Notes: generated by a model from the sequence alone, not told the origin. DNA of 64,000 bases from DYFX01 sp964400625 (GCA_964400625.1 CAYNUS010000001.1:186001-250000), one strand, 5' to 3'. Numbered from the stretch's first letter, positions 6,569 to 14,365 are shown. Program-made: numbers and translations.

Positions 6569-7076
6569 AGAGCTTCATGCGAGCGGCCGTGAGCGCCGAG
6601 AGGACGAGGTCCGCCGCGGATTCCTCCGTGACGTCCCGTACGGCGACGGCGTGGTCGGCGGAGGCGGCGTAGAGCGCTTCGCGTTCGTCGTAGAGCTCGC
6701 GGAACGTGCGGCCTTTCAGCCCGACGATGCCGCGTCCCGAAGGATCGACGCGCGCCTCGATGACGGCGGCCGGCACGTACAGCCAGACGACGCGCGCGAC
6801 GCGCTTCAGGAAACGCATGGCGTCCTCCGCGTAGACGACGCTTCCGCCCGGCGCGATGACGGCACGGTCGATGCCCGCGAGGGCGAGGATGGCGGCGGCT
6901 TCGGCGCGGACGAACGCCTCGTCGCCGAGGCGGTCGAGGATGGCCTGGAGCGGTTCGCCGTGCATGGCCTCGAGGCGCTTGTCGACGTCCACGAAGGCGT
7001 ACCCCAGGCGCTTCGCCAGCAAGGAACCGACCCGGGACTTCCCGGATCCGGACATCCCGATCAGTGCAAGGTTCAT
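6567..7076 (-). CDS. aroK: Shikimate kinase-like P-loop kinase
   Basis: A 169-residue NMP-kinase-fold protein that matches shikimate kinase in length and motifs: P-loop GMSGSGKS at residues 7-14, FVDVDKRLEAMHGEPL with the substrate-contacting acidic pair, APGGSVV at about 76-82, and a lid-like arginine region (GRTFRELYDEREALY). It would phosphorylate shikimate in chorismate synthesis. No other aromatic-pathway gene is nearby, which is odd for a reduced genome, so a related gluconate- or cytidylate-type substrate cannot be excluded. The ATG lies 6 bases after a TATGCT -10 box. Confidence 0.8.
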   Translation of the reverse strand: MNLALIGMSGSGKSRVGSLLAKRLGYAFVDVDKRLEAMHGEPLQAILDRLGDEAFVRAEAAAILALAGIDRAVIAPGGSVVYAEDAMRFLKRVARVVWLYVPAAVIEARVDPSGRGIVGLKGRTFRELYDEREALYAASADHAVAVRDVTEESAADLVLSALTAARMKL

Positions 7077-7082
7077 GGCCGG

Positions 7083-7088
7083 AGCATA
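7083..7088 (-). promoter_or_regulatory. aroK -10 box (leaderless start)
   Basis: TATGCT lies 6 bases before the ATG. It directly follows the T run of the preceding gene's terminator (…GTTTTTGGTATGCT). Confidence 0.55.
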
Positions 7089-7089
7089 C

Positions 7090-7114
7090 CAAAAACTCCC
7101 CTTTCGGGAAGTCA
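7090..7114 (-). terminator. Terminator of the 347-residue protein gene
   Basis: ACTTCCC-GAAA-GGGGAGT with a following TTTTT on the minus strand. The stop codon of the upstream gene (7112-7114) overlaps the left stem. Confidence 0.7.
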
Positions 7115-8155
7115 TTGGTATTGGATGAAGCTCGGGCGCGGCGTGAGGTCCAGGATCTCCTTCGGCGTGTAGAGCCGCGAGCCTTCCCATTTGCGGTCGT
7201 TCTTGTAGAAGAGCTTGAAGCCGGTGAACTGCACGGGTTCGGAGACGATGTAGGCCTGATACGTGCTGAGCTTGTTCGACATCCCGCCCCAGCCGTCCAT
7301 GTCCATCACGACCTGCACCTCCGGCGTCGGCGCGATGTCCGTCGCCTGCGTGACCATCGGGCGCGTGTAGCGGTGGACGACGAGCACCTTGGGCGGCAGG
7401 TTCTCGGCGCGCACGATGTCCGAAAGGTACGCGATCGCCTCGTTCACTTCCGCCGCCGAGACGGTGCCGACGACCGTGCCGGGCGCGGCCTTGCGGCGCT
7501 TCATCGCGAACTCGGGGTCGATGGCGAGATGCACCTGCGGCATCTTGAGGTACGGCTCGAGCGTCCGGATTTCCGTCATCACGTCCGAGAGCCCGGCCTG
7601 CACCTCCAGGATGACGATGCCGTCCACCTTTTCCGCCAGCGCGACGGCCTTGTCGATCTCCGTATGCGGCATCCGCGCGCGGTACATGCCGTCCTTCCCG
7701 GCGCCGGCCTGCGCGACGATGGCGATGTAGTCGATGGCGGGCATGACGGGCGTCTCCGGGTCGGCCTCTTCCCAGGCGGCGATCTCCTTCCGGAACATCT
7801 CGAGCATCGTCTCCTCCGGATACTCGCCGAGGACGCCCATGCCCTTCGCGTAGAAGTTGCCGTAGTACGCGACGATGCGCTTGAAGGGCAGGATGGCGCC
7901 GAGCTCCGGATACGGCGCCTCCGCGGGCCAGAGGAGCCCGTCGGTGTTCGTGGCGCTTTCGGGGACCTGCGCCAAGATGCGCATGCGGCGGTCGTAGTCG
8001 GCCTTGTCGATCGTGGGCGGAGGCGGCGGCGCCACGACCACGGCAGGCTTCACGTCGCGATCCTCGCGCACGACCAGCACGACGCCCCCGAGGAACGCCA
8101 AGAGCGCCACGGCGGCGAAGGCGGGGACGGAATACTGCTTGATGCGCGGGTCCAT
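7112..8155 (-). CDS. Membrane-anchored extracytoplasmic protein, possible TIM-barrel fold
   Basis: A 347-residue protein with a short cytoplasmic N-terminus and one transmembrane segment (about residues 9-30, VPAFAAVALLAFLGGVVLVV), then a proline-rich linker (PPPPP near 45) and a globular extracytoplasmic domain. Alternating hydrophobic strands such as DGIVILEVQAG, VHLAIDPEF, PKVLVVHRY and VQVVMDMDGWGG with intervening helices suggest a barrel-like fold, perhaps glycoside-hydrolase-like. That is inference only. It is a single-gene unit with a leaderless promoter and its own terminator. Confidence 0.8.
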   Translation of the reverse strand: MDPRIKQYSVPAFAAVALLAFLGGVVLVVREDRDVKPAVVVAPPPPPTIDKADYDRRMRILAQVPESATNTDGLLWPAEAPYPELGAILPFKRIVAYYGNFYAKGMGVLGEYPEETMLEMFRKEIAAWEEADPETPVMPAIDYIAIVAQAGAGKDGMYRARMPHTEIDKAVALAEKVDGIVILEVQAGLSDVMTEIRTLEPYLKMPQVHLAIDPEFAMKRRKAAPGTVVGTVSAAEVNEAIAYLSDIVRAENLPPKVLVVHRYTRPMVTQATDIAPTPEVQVVMDMDGWGGMSNKLSTYQAYIVSEPVQFTGFKLFYKNDRKWEGSRLYTPKEILDLTPRPSFIQYQ

Positions 8156-8161
8156 GCCGAC

Positions 8162-8167
8162 AGTGTA
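8162..8167 (-). promoter_or_regulatory. -10 box of the 347-residue protein gene (leaderless start)
   Basis: TGGTACACT, an extended -10 form, lies 6 bases before the ATG. The following GTCGGC spacer is shared with the promoter at 63398. Confidence 0.6.
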
Positions 8168-8170
8168 CCA

Positions 8171-8205
8171 GAAACGCCCCCTTCCGGAGGCGTTTCGTCT
8201 TTTCC
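8171..8205. terminator. Hairpin between the peptide gene and the 347-residue protein gene
   Basis: GAAACGCC/GGCGTTTC stem. A T-rich tail is present on the plus strand. On the minus strand the stem abuts the next promoter directly, with only a short T run. Confidence 0.55.
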
Positions 8206-8224
8206 TGACCCCTTTCCACCCCGA

Positions 8225-8350
8225 GGGTGCGGCAGGGCTTCGGAGCGAGCGAGGACTGTCTGAGGCAGGGCGAGCGCGCGCTGACGCGCGAGCCCGGTTC
8301 CCCGGCGAATGCCGGGGAAGCCGAGTTCCGCAGCGAGCGTAGAAGCCTCG
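8225..8350. repeat. Cluster of inverted repeats in intergenic DNA
   Basis: Non-coding stretch with a TTCCCCGGC-GAAT-GCCGGGGAA hairpin (8298-8319), flanked by GCGAGCGAGGAC / GCAGCGAGCGTAG type sequence reminiscent of the dispersed CGAGCG repeat families. No gene is seen in it. Confidence 0.5.
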
Positions 8351-8362
8351 TCGGGCCCGACC

Positions 8363-8428
8363 CTACTTCTTCTTGGAAGCCTTCGGCTTCTTCTTGTTCC
8401 TCTGCTGGGCGTTGTTGCCTTTGGCCAT
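8363..8428 (-). CDS. 21-residue lysine-rich peptide (MAKGNN family)
   Basis: A tiny open reading frame encoding a 21-residue peptide that begins MAKGNNAQQRNKKK and ends in KKK. Short MAKGNN...K-rich peptides recur as unannotated small proteins in many bacteria. Their function is unknown, though the charge suggests nucleic-acid or ribosome association. Upstream is a TATACT -10 box (8452-8457) with an mRNA leader of about 17-20 bases. There is no overlap with a larger gene, and the codon usage resembles real genes. Confidence 0.55.
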   Translation of the reverse strand: MAKGNNAQQRNKKKPKASKKK

Positions 8429-8478
8429 AGGGATGGGTGAAGGATTATCGGAGACAGTATACGACGCCGACGCGGAAT

Positions 8479-8508
8479 GAAAAAGCCGCCCCTCGGAAGG
8501 GACGGTCA
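8479..8508 (-). terminator. Terminator of the 107-residue protein gene
   Basis: ACCGTCCC…GGGGCGGC followed by TTTTT on the minus strand. The stop codon (8506-8508) lies at the base of the stem. Confidence 0.7.
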
Positions 8509-8829
8509 GTCGAGGGTCGGCAGTTCGCAGACCCAGACGCCGGCGTTGTTCATGAAGCCGTGGAGCCGCGGGATGGAGAGGACGTGGCCGAGTTCCGCGA
8601 CGGAATCGTCGGTGGCGTCCACCTGGATGAACTCGGGATCCTCCGCCTTCGGCGGAAGCGGGAGCTTGTCCTTGATGGCGCCGCGCCAGTATCCGCTCCG
8701 CTCGGGCGTGGGCGTCACGCGGAACTTGCGGCACGCCATCTCAAGTGAGCGGGCATGGGTGACGCCGTAGAGCTCGCAGCGGAAGCTCGTCGTGTTCCCG
8801 ATGGTCGCGATCAGGCCGTAGACCTTCAT
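8506..8829 (-). CDS. Hypothetical protein, 107 residues
   Basis: A soluble-looking protein (MKVYGLIATIGNTTSFRC…). No transmembrane segment is present and no family is recognised. The middle segment RSLEMACRKFRVTPTPERSGYWRG and the tail GVWVCELPTLD are its most distinctive parts. The ATG at 8829 overlaps the stop of the upstream PspC gene as ATGA, so the two are translationally coupled. A terminator hairpin ends the unit at its stop codon. Confidence 0.7.
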   Translation of the reverse strand: MKVYGLIATIGNTTSFRCELYGVTHARSLEMACRKFRVTPTPERSGYWRGAIKDKLPLPPKAEDPEFIQVDATDDSVAELGHVLSIPRLHGFMNNAGVWVCELPTLD

Positions 8830-9083
8830 GCGTCTCCCGTGCGCTTGCCGTAGTCCCTGGGCGTCTCGCCGTCCGGCGCGAGGAAGCCGACGAGCAGGTA
8901 GGCCACGAGGCCGGCGCCGTATCCGAAGAGCAGGAGGAGGAAGACGACGCGGACGATCCAGGTCGGCACGCCGAGGCGGTAGGCCAGCCCGGCGCACACG
9001 CCCTTCACGATGCCGGCGTCCGGCAGGTTCTTGTAGGCCTTGAGCTCGCGGTTCACTTTGGCGAGCGGCTCGGGAGCGGACAT
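8826..9083 (-). CDS. PspC domain protein (first of two)
   Basis: An 85-residue protein with a PspC domain: GIVKGVCAGLAYRLGVPTWIVRVVFLLLLFGYGAGLVAYLLVGFLAP, one or two hydrophobic segments after the invariant GVCAGLA. PspC domains are membrane-associated regulators in phage-shock-type envelope stress responses. The ATG at 9083 is preceded by AAGGAG at good spacing. A paralogue is encoded immediately upstream (9140-9493), separated by a terminator. Confidence 0.88.
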   Translation of the reverse strand: MSAPEPLAKVNRELKAYKNLPDAGIVKGVCAGLAYRLGVPTWIVRVVFLLLLFGYGAGLVAYLLVGFLAPDGETPRDYGKRTGDA

Positions 9084-9126
9084 GCGTGACTCCTTGGTTG
9101 AAGGTGCTGAGGCGAATCTAGACGAA

Positions 9127-9154
9127 AAAAACCGCACGGTCAAGCCGTGCGGGA
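9127..9154 (-). terminator. Terminator with stop codon in its loop
   Basis: CCGCACGGC-TTGA-CCGTGCGG followed by seven T on the minus strand. The TGA stop codon of the upstream PspC gene (9140-9142) is in the loop. Confidence 0.9.
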
Positions 9155-9493
9155 TGCGGGCGGGCGGCGTCCGGTGCGGACATCGAAGTCCCTCGGGAGG
9201 CGCCGGTACGGACGGACGAACGTCGCCGCGAGCAGGTAGTAGGCGATCGTGAGGCCGGCGAGGAGGAACGCGCCCAGGACGAAGAGGGCGCGGACCTTCC
9301 AGACCCGCAGGCCGAAACGGTAGGCCAGTCCGGCGCAGACGCCGGCGACGCGGCCGCGTCCGGGGACGCGTTTCCAGCGGATGAGCTGGCCGTCGTTCTC
9401 GCGGAGCGTCTTCGCCAGCGCGTGGACGTCGGTGGAGCCGGGAGGGAGAACCGTCTCCCGGCGCAGGACGGGGAGCTGTCGGTCTTTCCTCAT
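9140..9493 (-). CDS. PspC domain protein (second of two)
   Basis: A 117-residue protein. An N-terminal soluble part of about 55 residues (LPPGSTDVHALAKTLRENDGQLIRWKR) precedes a PspC domain (GRVAGVCAGLAYRFGLRVWKVRALFVLGAFLLAGLTIAYYLL) and a basic tail. The ATG at 9493 has a strong GGAGG Shine-Dalgarno sequence. It is paralogous to the PspC protein encoded next to it, with which it shares GVCAGLAYR.G. The two probably act together at the cytoplasmic membrane. Confidence 0.88.
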   Translation of the reverse strand: MRKDRQLPVLRRETVLPPGSTDVHALAKTLRENDGQLIRWKRVPGRGRVAGVCAGLAYRFGLRVWKVRALFVLGAFLLAGLTIAYYLLAATFVRPYRRLPRDFDVRTGRRPPASRTA

Positions 9494-9585
9494 CGGAGCC
9501 TCCTGAATGAGCTTCCCCAGACTACCGCTTTTGCGCGCCTGCGTCAATCCTGTAGAGTGGCCTCAGCACTTTCAAGGAGGCCGCC

Positions 9586-10056
9586 GTGGCACGAAGAAGC
9601 CGCAACCGCCGCAGGCCGTCCGGCCCGACGGGCATGGTCACCGAGCGCAGGCTCACCGAGTACCTCAAGCACCAGCGCGTCGTCTTCGGCACCTCGCCGC
9701 TCCTCGACCACGCCCACAAGGTCGACGCCCTGGTCCACGAGATCAAGCCCATCTCCGGCTTCTACGAACCGATCGCGCTCCAGATCACCCAGAAGCGCGA
9801 CGAGGCCGAGAAGATCCGCACGTTCTTCGAGAAGGCGGCCTTCGCGACCAAGGGCCCGCTCCTCTACGCCGAGATCGACGGGCGCGTCACGCCCAGCACC
9901 GCAGCCGGCGTCCGGAACGCCCTCGCGGCCCTCTGGCTCGAAGTCCCCCGCAACGCCGGACGCGAGCACCGCATCGTCGTGCGCGCCAGCGGCCAGTACG
10001 AATGGCTCCCCGCCCACCCCAAGCCGAAGCCGGCCGGAAAACGCCGGAAAACGTAA
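9586..10056 (+). CDS. Hypothetical basic protein, 156 residues
   Basis: A 156-residue protein starting at GTG with AAGGAGG seven bases upstream. The N-terminus is arginine-rich (ARRSRNRRRPSGP) and the C-terminus lysine-rich (PKPKPAGKRRKT), around a helical middle (TEYLKHQRVVFGTSPLLDHAHKVDALVHEIKP). The charge suggests nucleic-acid contact, but no family is recognised. A possible promoter (TTGCGC, 16 bases, TAGAGT) precedes it and a strong terminator follows. It is an isolated plus-strand gene among minus-strand neighbours. Confidence 0.75.
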   Translation: MARRSRNRRRPSGPTGMVTERRLTEYLKHQRVVFGTSPLLDHAHKVDALVHEIKPISGFYEPIALQITQKRDEAEKIRTFFEKAAFATKGPLLYAEIDGRVTPSTAAGVRNALAALWLEVPRNAGREHRIVVRASGQYEWLPAHPKPKPAGKRRKT

Positions 10057-10060
10057 AACC

Positions 10061-10090
10061 CCGCGCCTTGCGACGCGGGGCTTTTCTTTT
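10061..10090 (+). terminator. Intrinsic terminator
   Basis: CCCCGCG…CGCGGGG stem followed by CTTTTCTTTT on the plus strand, between convergent genes. Confidence 0.85.
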
Positions 10091-10092
10091 CC

Positions 10093-10374
10093 TTACAGGA
10101 CCGAGTCCTTCATCGCCTTGGCGAGGCGGAACTTCACGACGGTCTTCGCGGCGATCTTTACCGGCTGGCCCGTGGCCGGGTTGCGGCCCATGCGCTCCTT
10201 GCGGTGCATCTTCACGAGCTTGCCGAAGCCCGGGAGGACGAACTCACCGGCCTTCTTGACCTCGGTCTCGGCCAGCTTGGCGAGGTTCTCGAGGAACATG
10301 CCGGCGTCTTTCTTGGAGAGGCCGCACTTCTCGGCCATCGCGGCCACGACCTGGGACTTGGACATCTTCGCCAT
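10093..10374 (-). CDS. hup: HU family DNA-binding protein
   Basis: A 93-residue nucleoid protein with the typical HU layout: N-terminal helices (KSQVVAAMAEKCGLSKKDAGMFLENLAKL), GEFVLPGFGKLVK, the beta-arm signature RKERMGRNPATGQPVKI, and the C-terminal AAKTVVKFRLAKAMKD. It compacts and bends DNA as a dimer. A promoter is visible upstream on the minus strand (TATACT near 10412-10417), with a leader of about 35-40 bases before the ATG. Confidence 0.96.
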   Translation of the reverse strand: MAKMSKSQVVAAMAEKCGLSKKDAGMFLENLAKLAETEVKKAGEFVLPGFGKLVKMHRKERMGRNPATGQPVKIAAKTVVKFRLAKAMKDSVL

Positions 10375-10467
10375 ACGAATCTCTATGTGGATAAGTCTTA
10401 GTACAGAAGGAAGTATAGCAACTCTTCCGCAACCGAGCCAACGTTTACAGGGGTTTTCGTCAAGACG

Positions 10468-10911
10468 CTACATGAGCGGCTCGTCCTGCGTCCCCTGTTC
10501 GACGTCGTCGATGTCTTCGCCGTGCTGGGCGCGGTCTTCCGCGATCTCCTTGTCCATCTCCGCGTCTTCCTTGAGGTCGGCGATGTCGGGCTCCGCCGGC
10601 TTGCACCATTCGTCGAAGCCGCCGAGCAGGAATTCCACGTTGGAATAGCCCTTGGCCTTGAGATGCTCGAACGTTTCCGGGGCCAAACCGCGCTCTTCGC
10701 CGATGACGATGACGTAGGCGGCCTTGTCGGCCACGAGCGATTCGATGTTGCCTTCGAGCTCGCGGAGCGGCACGTGGACCGAGCCTTCGACGTGGCCCGC
10801 CTCGTAATCGGCGGCGTCGCGGACGTCAATCAGGACGTGTTCCTTCCCGTTCTCCTGGATCTTCCTCAAGTCCCGGCAGCTGATGGCCGGAAGTCCGTGC
10901 TGGGTTTCCAT
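10468..10911 (-). CDS. Rhodanese-like domain protein lacking the catalytic cysteine
   Basis: A 147-residue protein with a rhodanese homology domain in residues about 8-110: HVLIDVRDAADYEAGHVEGSVHVPL and VEFLLGGFDEWCKP are family signatures. The active-site loop, normally C-x-x-G-x-R/S, reads VIGEERG, so no sulfur-accepting cysteine is present and sulfurtransferase activity is unlikely. The C-terminal tail is strongly acidic (DLKEDAEMDKEIAEDRAQHGED). It may be a binding or scaffold domain. It is a single-gene unit. Confidence 0.85.
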   Translation of the reverse strand: METQHGLPAISCRDLRKIQENGKEHVLIDVRDAADYEAGHVEGSVHVPLRELEGNIESLVADKAAYVIVIGEERGLAPETFEHLKAKGYSNVEFLLGGFDEWCKPAEPDIADLKEDAEMDKEIAEDRAQHGEDIDDVEQGTQDEPLM

Positions 10912-10966
10912 AGGCGTCTTGGTGAATCTTCCCGCAAAGGATAGCAGTTCCGGGCCGAAAACCGAA

Positions 10967-10988
10967 ACCCCGGCCGGAGCCGGGGCAG
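10967..10988 (-). terminator. Terminator of the 127-residue membrane protein gene
   Basis: CCCCGGC-TCCG-GCCGGGG hairpin followed by TTTCGGTTTTC on the minus strand, starting a few bases after the stop codon at 10994. Confidence 0.75.
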
Positions 10989-10993
10989 GAGCG

Positions 10994-11377
10994 TCACATC
11001 AGGTCTTCCGAATCCTCGTCATCGAGCTCTTCCTCGATGCGGCGCTTCACCTTGGCCGCCTTCTTCTTGATCTTGGACGCCACGCGCTCGGCCTGCTCGA
11101 CCGCCTTCTCCTTGCGCTTGGCCAGGTAACCGCTCAGCATCTTGAACCCGGCCGCCGCGACGCCGAAGGATCCGAGCGATGCTTCGACCTTCTCGCGGAC
11201 CGTGCGGACGGCGTCGTCGATGGCGGCGATGCGGTCGCGGATGTCGGAGACGGCGTTCGAGGCGTCGCGCAGGATCGTGATGACGTAATACAGCGCCCAG
11301 CACACGAAGGCCGTGAACCAGAGGATGCTGAAGGCCAGCACGAGGTACAGGATGTCCTTGGAAGATTCGAGATACAT
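10994..11377 (-). CDS. Membrane protein with coiled-coil tail (DUF948/YtxG-like)
   Basis: A 127-residue protein with one N-terminal transmembrane helix (LYLVLAFSILWFTAFVCWALYYVITIL, about residues 10-36). A helical region (SNAVSDIRDRIAAIDDAVRTVREKVEASLG), a lysine-rich helix (KIKKKAAKVKRRIEEEL) and an acidic end follow. The layout resembles DUF948/YtxG-type proteins, whose role is unclear. A purine-rich GAGGGAAG lies just before the ATG. Confidence 0.75.
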   Translation of the reverse strand: MYLESSKDILYLVLAFSILWFTAFVCWALYYVITILRDASNAVSDIRDRIAAIDDAVRTVREKVEASLGSFGVAAAGFKMLSGYLAKRKEKAVEQAERVASKIKKKAAKVKRRIEEELDDEDSEDLM

Positions 11378-11435
11378 AGGCTTCCCTCGCTCAAGGCGAA
11401 GATTTCCCTCCTAAAGCCTTACGCCGGACAGTATA

Positions 11436-11657
11436 TCACTTCTGGAGCCGTTCGGCGACCTTGGCCTCGAGATTCGCCAGCTCGCCCAGCGGCGCCTCGC
11501 CGTCCTGGGCCTCGAGCAGCTCGATGGCCTCGTTGACCTCCGCGAGCAGGTCGCGGAGCTCGTCGTCGTCCGGTTCCTGGAGCAGCTTCTCCTCCAGGCT
11601 CTCGCGGTGGCTCGCGAGCTTGGCGATCAGGTCGTCCACTTCGTTGACGTCGGACAT
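11436..11657 (-). CDS. Small acidic coiled-coil protein, 73 residues
   Basis: A highly charged, helix-prone 73-residue protein (DDLIAKLASHRESLEEKLLQEPDDDELRDLLAEVNEAIELLEAQ). No family is recognised. Its start lies one base after the stop of the 95-residue gene upstream, so the two are co-translated. They form a cluster downstream of pheT on the same strand, which suggests that these are the last genes of the pheS-pheT operon. Confidence 0.7.
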   Translation of the reverse strand: MSDVNEVDDLIAKLASHRESLEEKLLQEPDDDELRDLLAEVNEAIELLEAQDGEAPLGELANLEAKVAERLQK

Positions 11658-11658
11658 A

Positions 11659-11946
11659 TCAGCTCAGCTTTTTCGAGAGTTCCGCCGCCCGCATCTGCCA
11701 GTCCTCGATGGTCTGGGCGTACTGGACGAGCTCTTCCGGATCGACGCCGGCGTTGTCGAAGTCGGCGAGGACCGGGTCGAGCGCCGCGACGCCGGACTTG
11801 GCGTCGTCGACGAGCGGCTGCCACTCCTCGGCCTCTCCCCCTTCCTGAAGCTTCTCCTCGAAGGCCAGGACGAGCTGGCGGAGCTTATCGAGCGTCTCGC
11901 GGACCTCGTCGTGCTGTCGCTGGACGAACGCGCTGCGGGTGGACAT
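11659..11946 (-). CDS. Small helical protein, 95 residues
   Basis: A 95-residue, predominantly helical acidic protein (QRQHDEVRETLDKLRQLVLAFEEKLQEGGEAEEWQPLVDDAKSG). There is no signal peptide or transmembrane segment, and no family is recognised. It starts 10 bases after pheT ends and is followed within one base by another small helical protein. The pair could be interacting partners; that is inferred from adjacency only. Confidence 0.7.
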   Translation of the reverse strand: MSTRSAFVQRQHDEVRETLDKLRQLVLAFEEKLQEGGEAEEWQPLVDDAKSGVAALDPVLADFDNAGVDPEELVQYAQTIEDWQMRAAELSKKLS

Positions 11947-11956
11947 AGGTGCTTCG

Positions 11957-14365
11957 TTATGAACGGATTTCGGCGCCGAAGGCCTCCTTCAGCCGCGCGC
12001 GGAGCGTCTCCATCACGCGGTCGACCTCCTCGGCCTTGAGCGTTCGGTCGTCGGCGCCGAACGCGAGGTGATAGGCCATGCTCTTCTTCCCTTCCCCGAG
12101 GTTCTTGCCCTCGTAGACGTCGAAGAGGGCGGCGTCCTTGAGCATCGGGTCGGCGTTCCGGAGCTTCTCGACGATGGCGGCGTGCTCGGTGCGGCGGCCG
12201 ACCACGAACGCGAGGTCGCGCTTCACGCGGGGGAATTCGGAGACGGGGGTGTAGAATTTGGCTTCACGGGCGAGGCCGGCGAGCATGGCGAAGTCGAGGC
12301 TGACGCCGGCGACGCGGCGCTCGATGCCGAAGCGCTTCAGGTAGTCGGGATGGAACTCGCCGAAGCCGCCGAGCGTCTCGCCGCCGACCTCGATCGTCGC
12401 GGAGCGGCCCGGGTGCCAGACGGCGTTGCCTTCGTCGTCGCGCGTGAACTTCGCGCCGCGGACGCCGAACTCCTCGAGCAAGGCCTCGACGACGCCCTTC
12501 ACGGCGAGCGTGTCGCGGCCGTCCTCATGGCGGCTCCAGGAGGCGATGACGAGGCGCGGGGCTTCGAGCGGAAGATCGCCCTTGCGCGGGACGTAGACGT
12601 TGGCCAGCTCGAAACAGCGGCCTTCGACGGCTTCTTCCTGGTTCTTGGCGATGACGTCCAGCACGCTGCCGACGAGGCGATCGCGCATGAACTCGTATTC
12701 TTCGGACAAGGGGTTGCTGACGCGGAGCATGTCGGAGGCGCCGCAGTCGGACTTCGCGGCGAGCTCCTTCGAGATGAAGGAGTAGGTCATCAGCTCGACA
12801 TGGCCCCAGGCCTTGAGGAGGCGCTTGGCGCGGTCTTCCCAGACGAGCGCCTTGTCGGCTTCGGCGAGCGGCAGTTTGCCTTCGGGGATGACCGACGGGA
12901 GGTTGCCGTAGCCGTGGACGCGGGCGACTTCCTCGACGAGGTCGCGCTCGCCTTCGATGTCATGATCGCGCCAGAACGGGACGGTCACGCGCCACTTCGC
13001 GCCGGAGGCCGCCACCTTGAAACCGAGGTCGACGAGGATGCGTTTCATCTCCTTGGCGGGGATGTCGACGCCGATCAGCTTGGCGGCGACGGCGGGGCGG
13101 AACGGGAAGACGAGCGGCTTGTAGGCGGACGCGCGCGCGTCGACGATCTTCGAGGCGACCTCGGCGCCGCAAAGTTCGGCGGCGAGTTCGGCCGCGCGCG
13201 CGAGCGCGATGGACGTGGACTCGGTCGACAGGCCCTTCTCGTAGAGCTTGGAGGAATCGGAATGCAGATTCAGGTCGCGCGCGGTGCGGCGGACGGAGAC
13301 GGCGTCGAAGGTGGCGGACTCGAAGACGATGGTCGTCGTCTTTTCGGTGGCGCCGGAATCCTCGCCGCCCATCACGCCGGCCACGGCCACCGGCTTCTCG
13401 GCGTCGGCGATGACGAGCTGTCCGGCCTTGAGCTCGTAGGCGTTGCCGTCGAGCGCCTTCAGCGTCTCCCCCGCCGCGGCCTCGCGCACGACGATCTTCT
13501 TGCCGGCGATCTTTTCGTAGTCGAAGACGTGCATCGGCTGTCCGAGCTCGAGGCGCACGTAGTTCGTGATGTCGACGAGATTGTTGATGGAGCGCACGCC
13601 GGCGGAGGCGAGGCGCGCCTTCATCCAGGCGGGGCTTTCCCCGACCTTGGCGTTCCGCATCACCACGGCCTGGTAGCGCGGGCAGAGCTTCTTGGCTTTC
13701 AGCTCGACCGCGAGCGCTTCCGGCTTCGCGCCGGAGGCGGCCTTCGGCATCTTCGGCGCCTTCCAGGTCATGGGCGCCTTCAGGATCGCCGAGGCCTCCA
13801 TCGCCATGCCGAGCAGGCAGTAGGCGTCGGGGCGGTTGGACGTCACCTCCACGTCGAAGACGACGTCATCGAGCTTCAGCGCTTCGGCGAGCGGGGTGCC
13901 CGGCGCGGCCTTGAGCGGCGAGAGGTCGACGATCTCCTTCTCGCCTTGCTTCGGGAACATGTCGACGAGGCCGATCTCGTCGGCGCCGCAGATCATGCCG
14001 TACGAGGCGACGCCGCGGAGCGCCGCTTCCTTGATCTCGACCGGCTCGCCTTCGCCGTGCCATTTCACCCAGGCGCCCGGGAGCGCGACGGCGACGAGCA
14101 TCCCCTCTTCGAGGTTGGAGCCGCCGCAGACGATGTCCTTCGTCATCGCGCCGAGGTCGGTCTCGACGACGCGGAGCTTGTCGGCGTTCGGATGCGGCTT
14201 CACCTTCAGGATCTTGCCGACCACGACCTTGTCGAGCGACGCGCCGGCGGCGTGGATGCGCTCGATCGAGGGGCCGGACAGCGAAAGACGCGCCGCGAAT
14301 TCCTGCGGCGTCTGCTTCAGCTTCACGTAGTCCTTCAGCCAGTTGTAGGAGACGAGGAGGTTCAT
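11957..14365 (-). CDS. pheT: Phenylalanine-tRNA ligase beta subunit
   Basis: An 802-residue beta subunit of the heterotetrameric PheRS. Domains in order are the EMAP-type tRNA-binding OB fold (DKVVVGKILKVKPHPNADKLRVVETDLG, about residues 39-66), the B3/B4 editing region (VEVTSNRPDAYCLLGMAMEASAI), B5, the catalytic-like core (VWEDRAKRLLKAWGHVELMTYSFI) and the C-terminal anticodon-binding domain (YTPVSEFPRVKRDLAFVV). The start was taken at MNLLVSYNWLKDYV, which overlaps the stop of the membrane-protein gene upstream. pheS is in the same operon but separated from pheT by two genes. Confidence 0.96.
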   Translation of the reverse strand: MNLLVSYNWLKDYVKLKQTPQEFAARLSLSGPSIERIHAAGASLDKVVVGKILKVKPHPNADKLRVVETDLGAMTKDIVCGGSNLEEGMLVAVALPGAWVKWHGEGEPVEIKEAALRGVASYGMICGADEIGLVDMFPKQGEKEIVDLSPLKAAPGTPLAEALKLDDVVFDVEVTSNRPDAYCLLGMAMEASAILKAPMTWKAPKMPKAASGAKPEALAVELKAKKLCPRYQAVVMRNAKVGESPAWMKARLASAGVRSINNLVDITNYVRLELGQPMHVFDYEKIAGKKIVVREAAAGETLKALDGNAYELKAGQLVIADAEKPVAVAGVMGGEDSGATEKTTTIVFESATFDAVSVRRTARDLNLHSDSSKLYEKGLSTESTSIALARAAELAAELCGAEVASKIVDARASAYKPLVFPFRPAVAAKLIGVDIPAKEMKRILVDLGFKVAASGAKWRVTVPFWRDHDIEGERDLVEEVARVHGYGNLPSVIPEGKLPLAEADKALVWEDRAKRLLKAWGHVELMTYSFISKELAAKSDCGASDMLRVSNPLSEEYEFMRDRLVGSVLDVIAKNQEEAVEGRCFELANVYVPRKGDLPLEAPRLVIASWSRHEDGRDTLAVKGVVEALLEEFGVRGAKFTRDDEGNAVWHPGRSATIEVGGETLGGFGEFHPDYLKRFGIERRVAGVSLDFAMLAGLAREAKFYTPVSEFPRVKRDLAFVVGRRTEHAAIVEKLRNADPMLKDAALFDVYEGKNLGEGKKSMAYHLAFGADDRTLKAEEVDRVMETLRARLKEAFGAEIRS

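Noticed and set aside
9422..10648. 408-residue plus-strand frame across the PspC, hypothetical and HU region
   Set aside because: It runs through a strong terminator and a recognisable HU gene on the other strand and is low-complexity arginine/serine-rich sequence.
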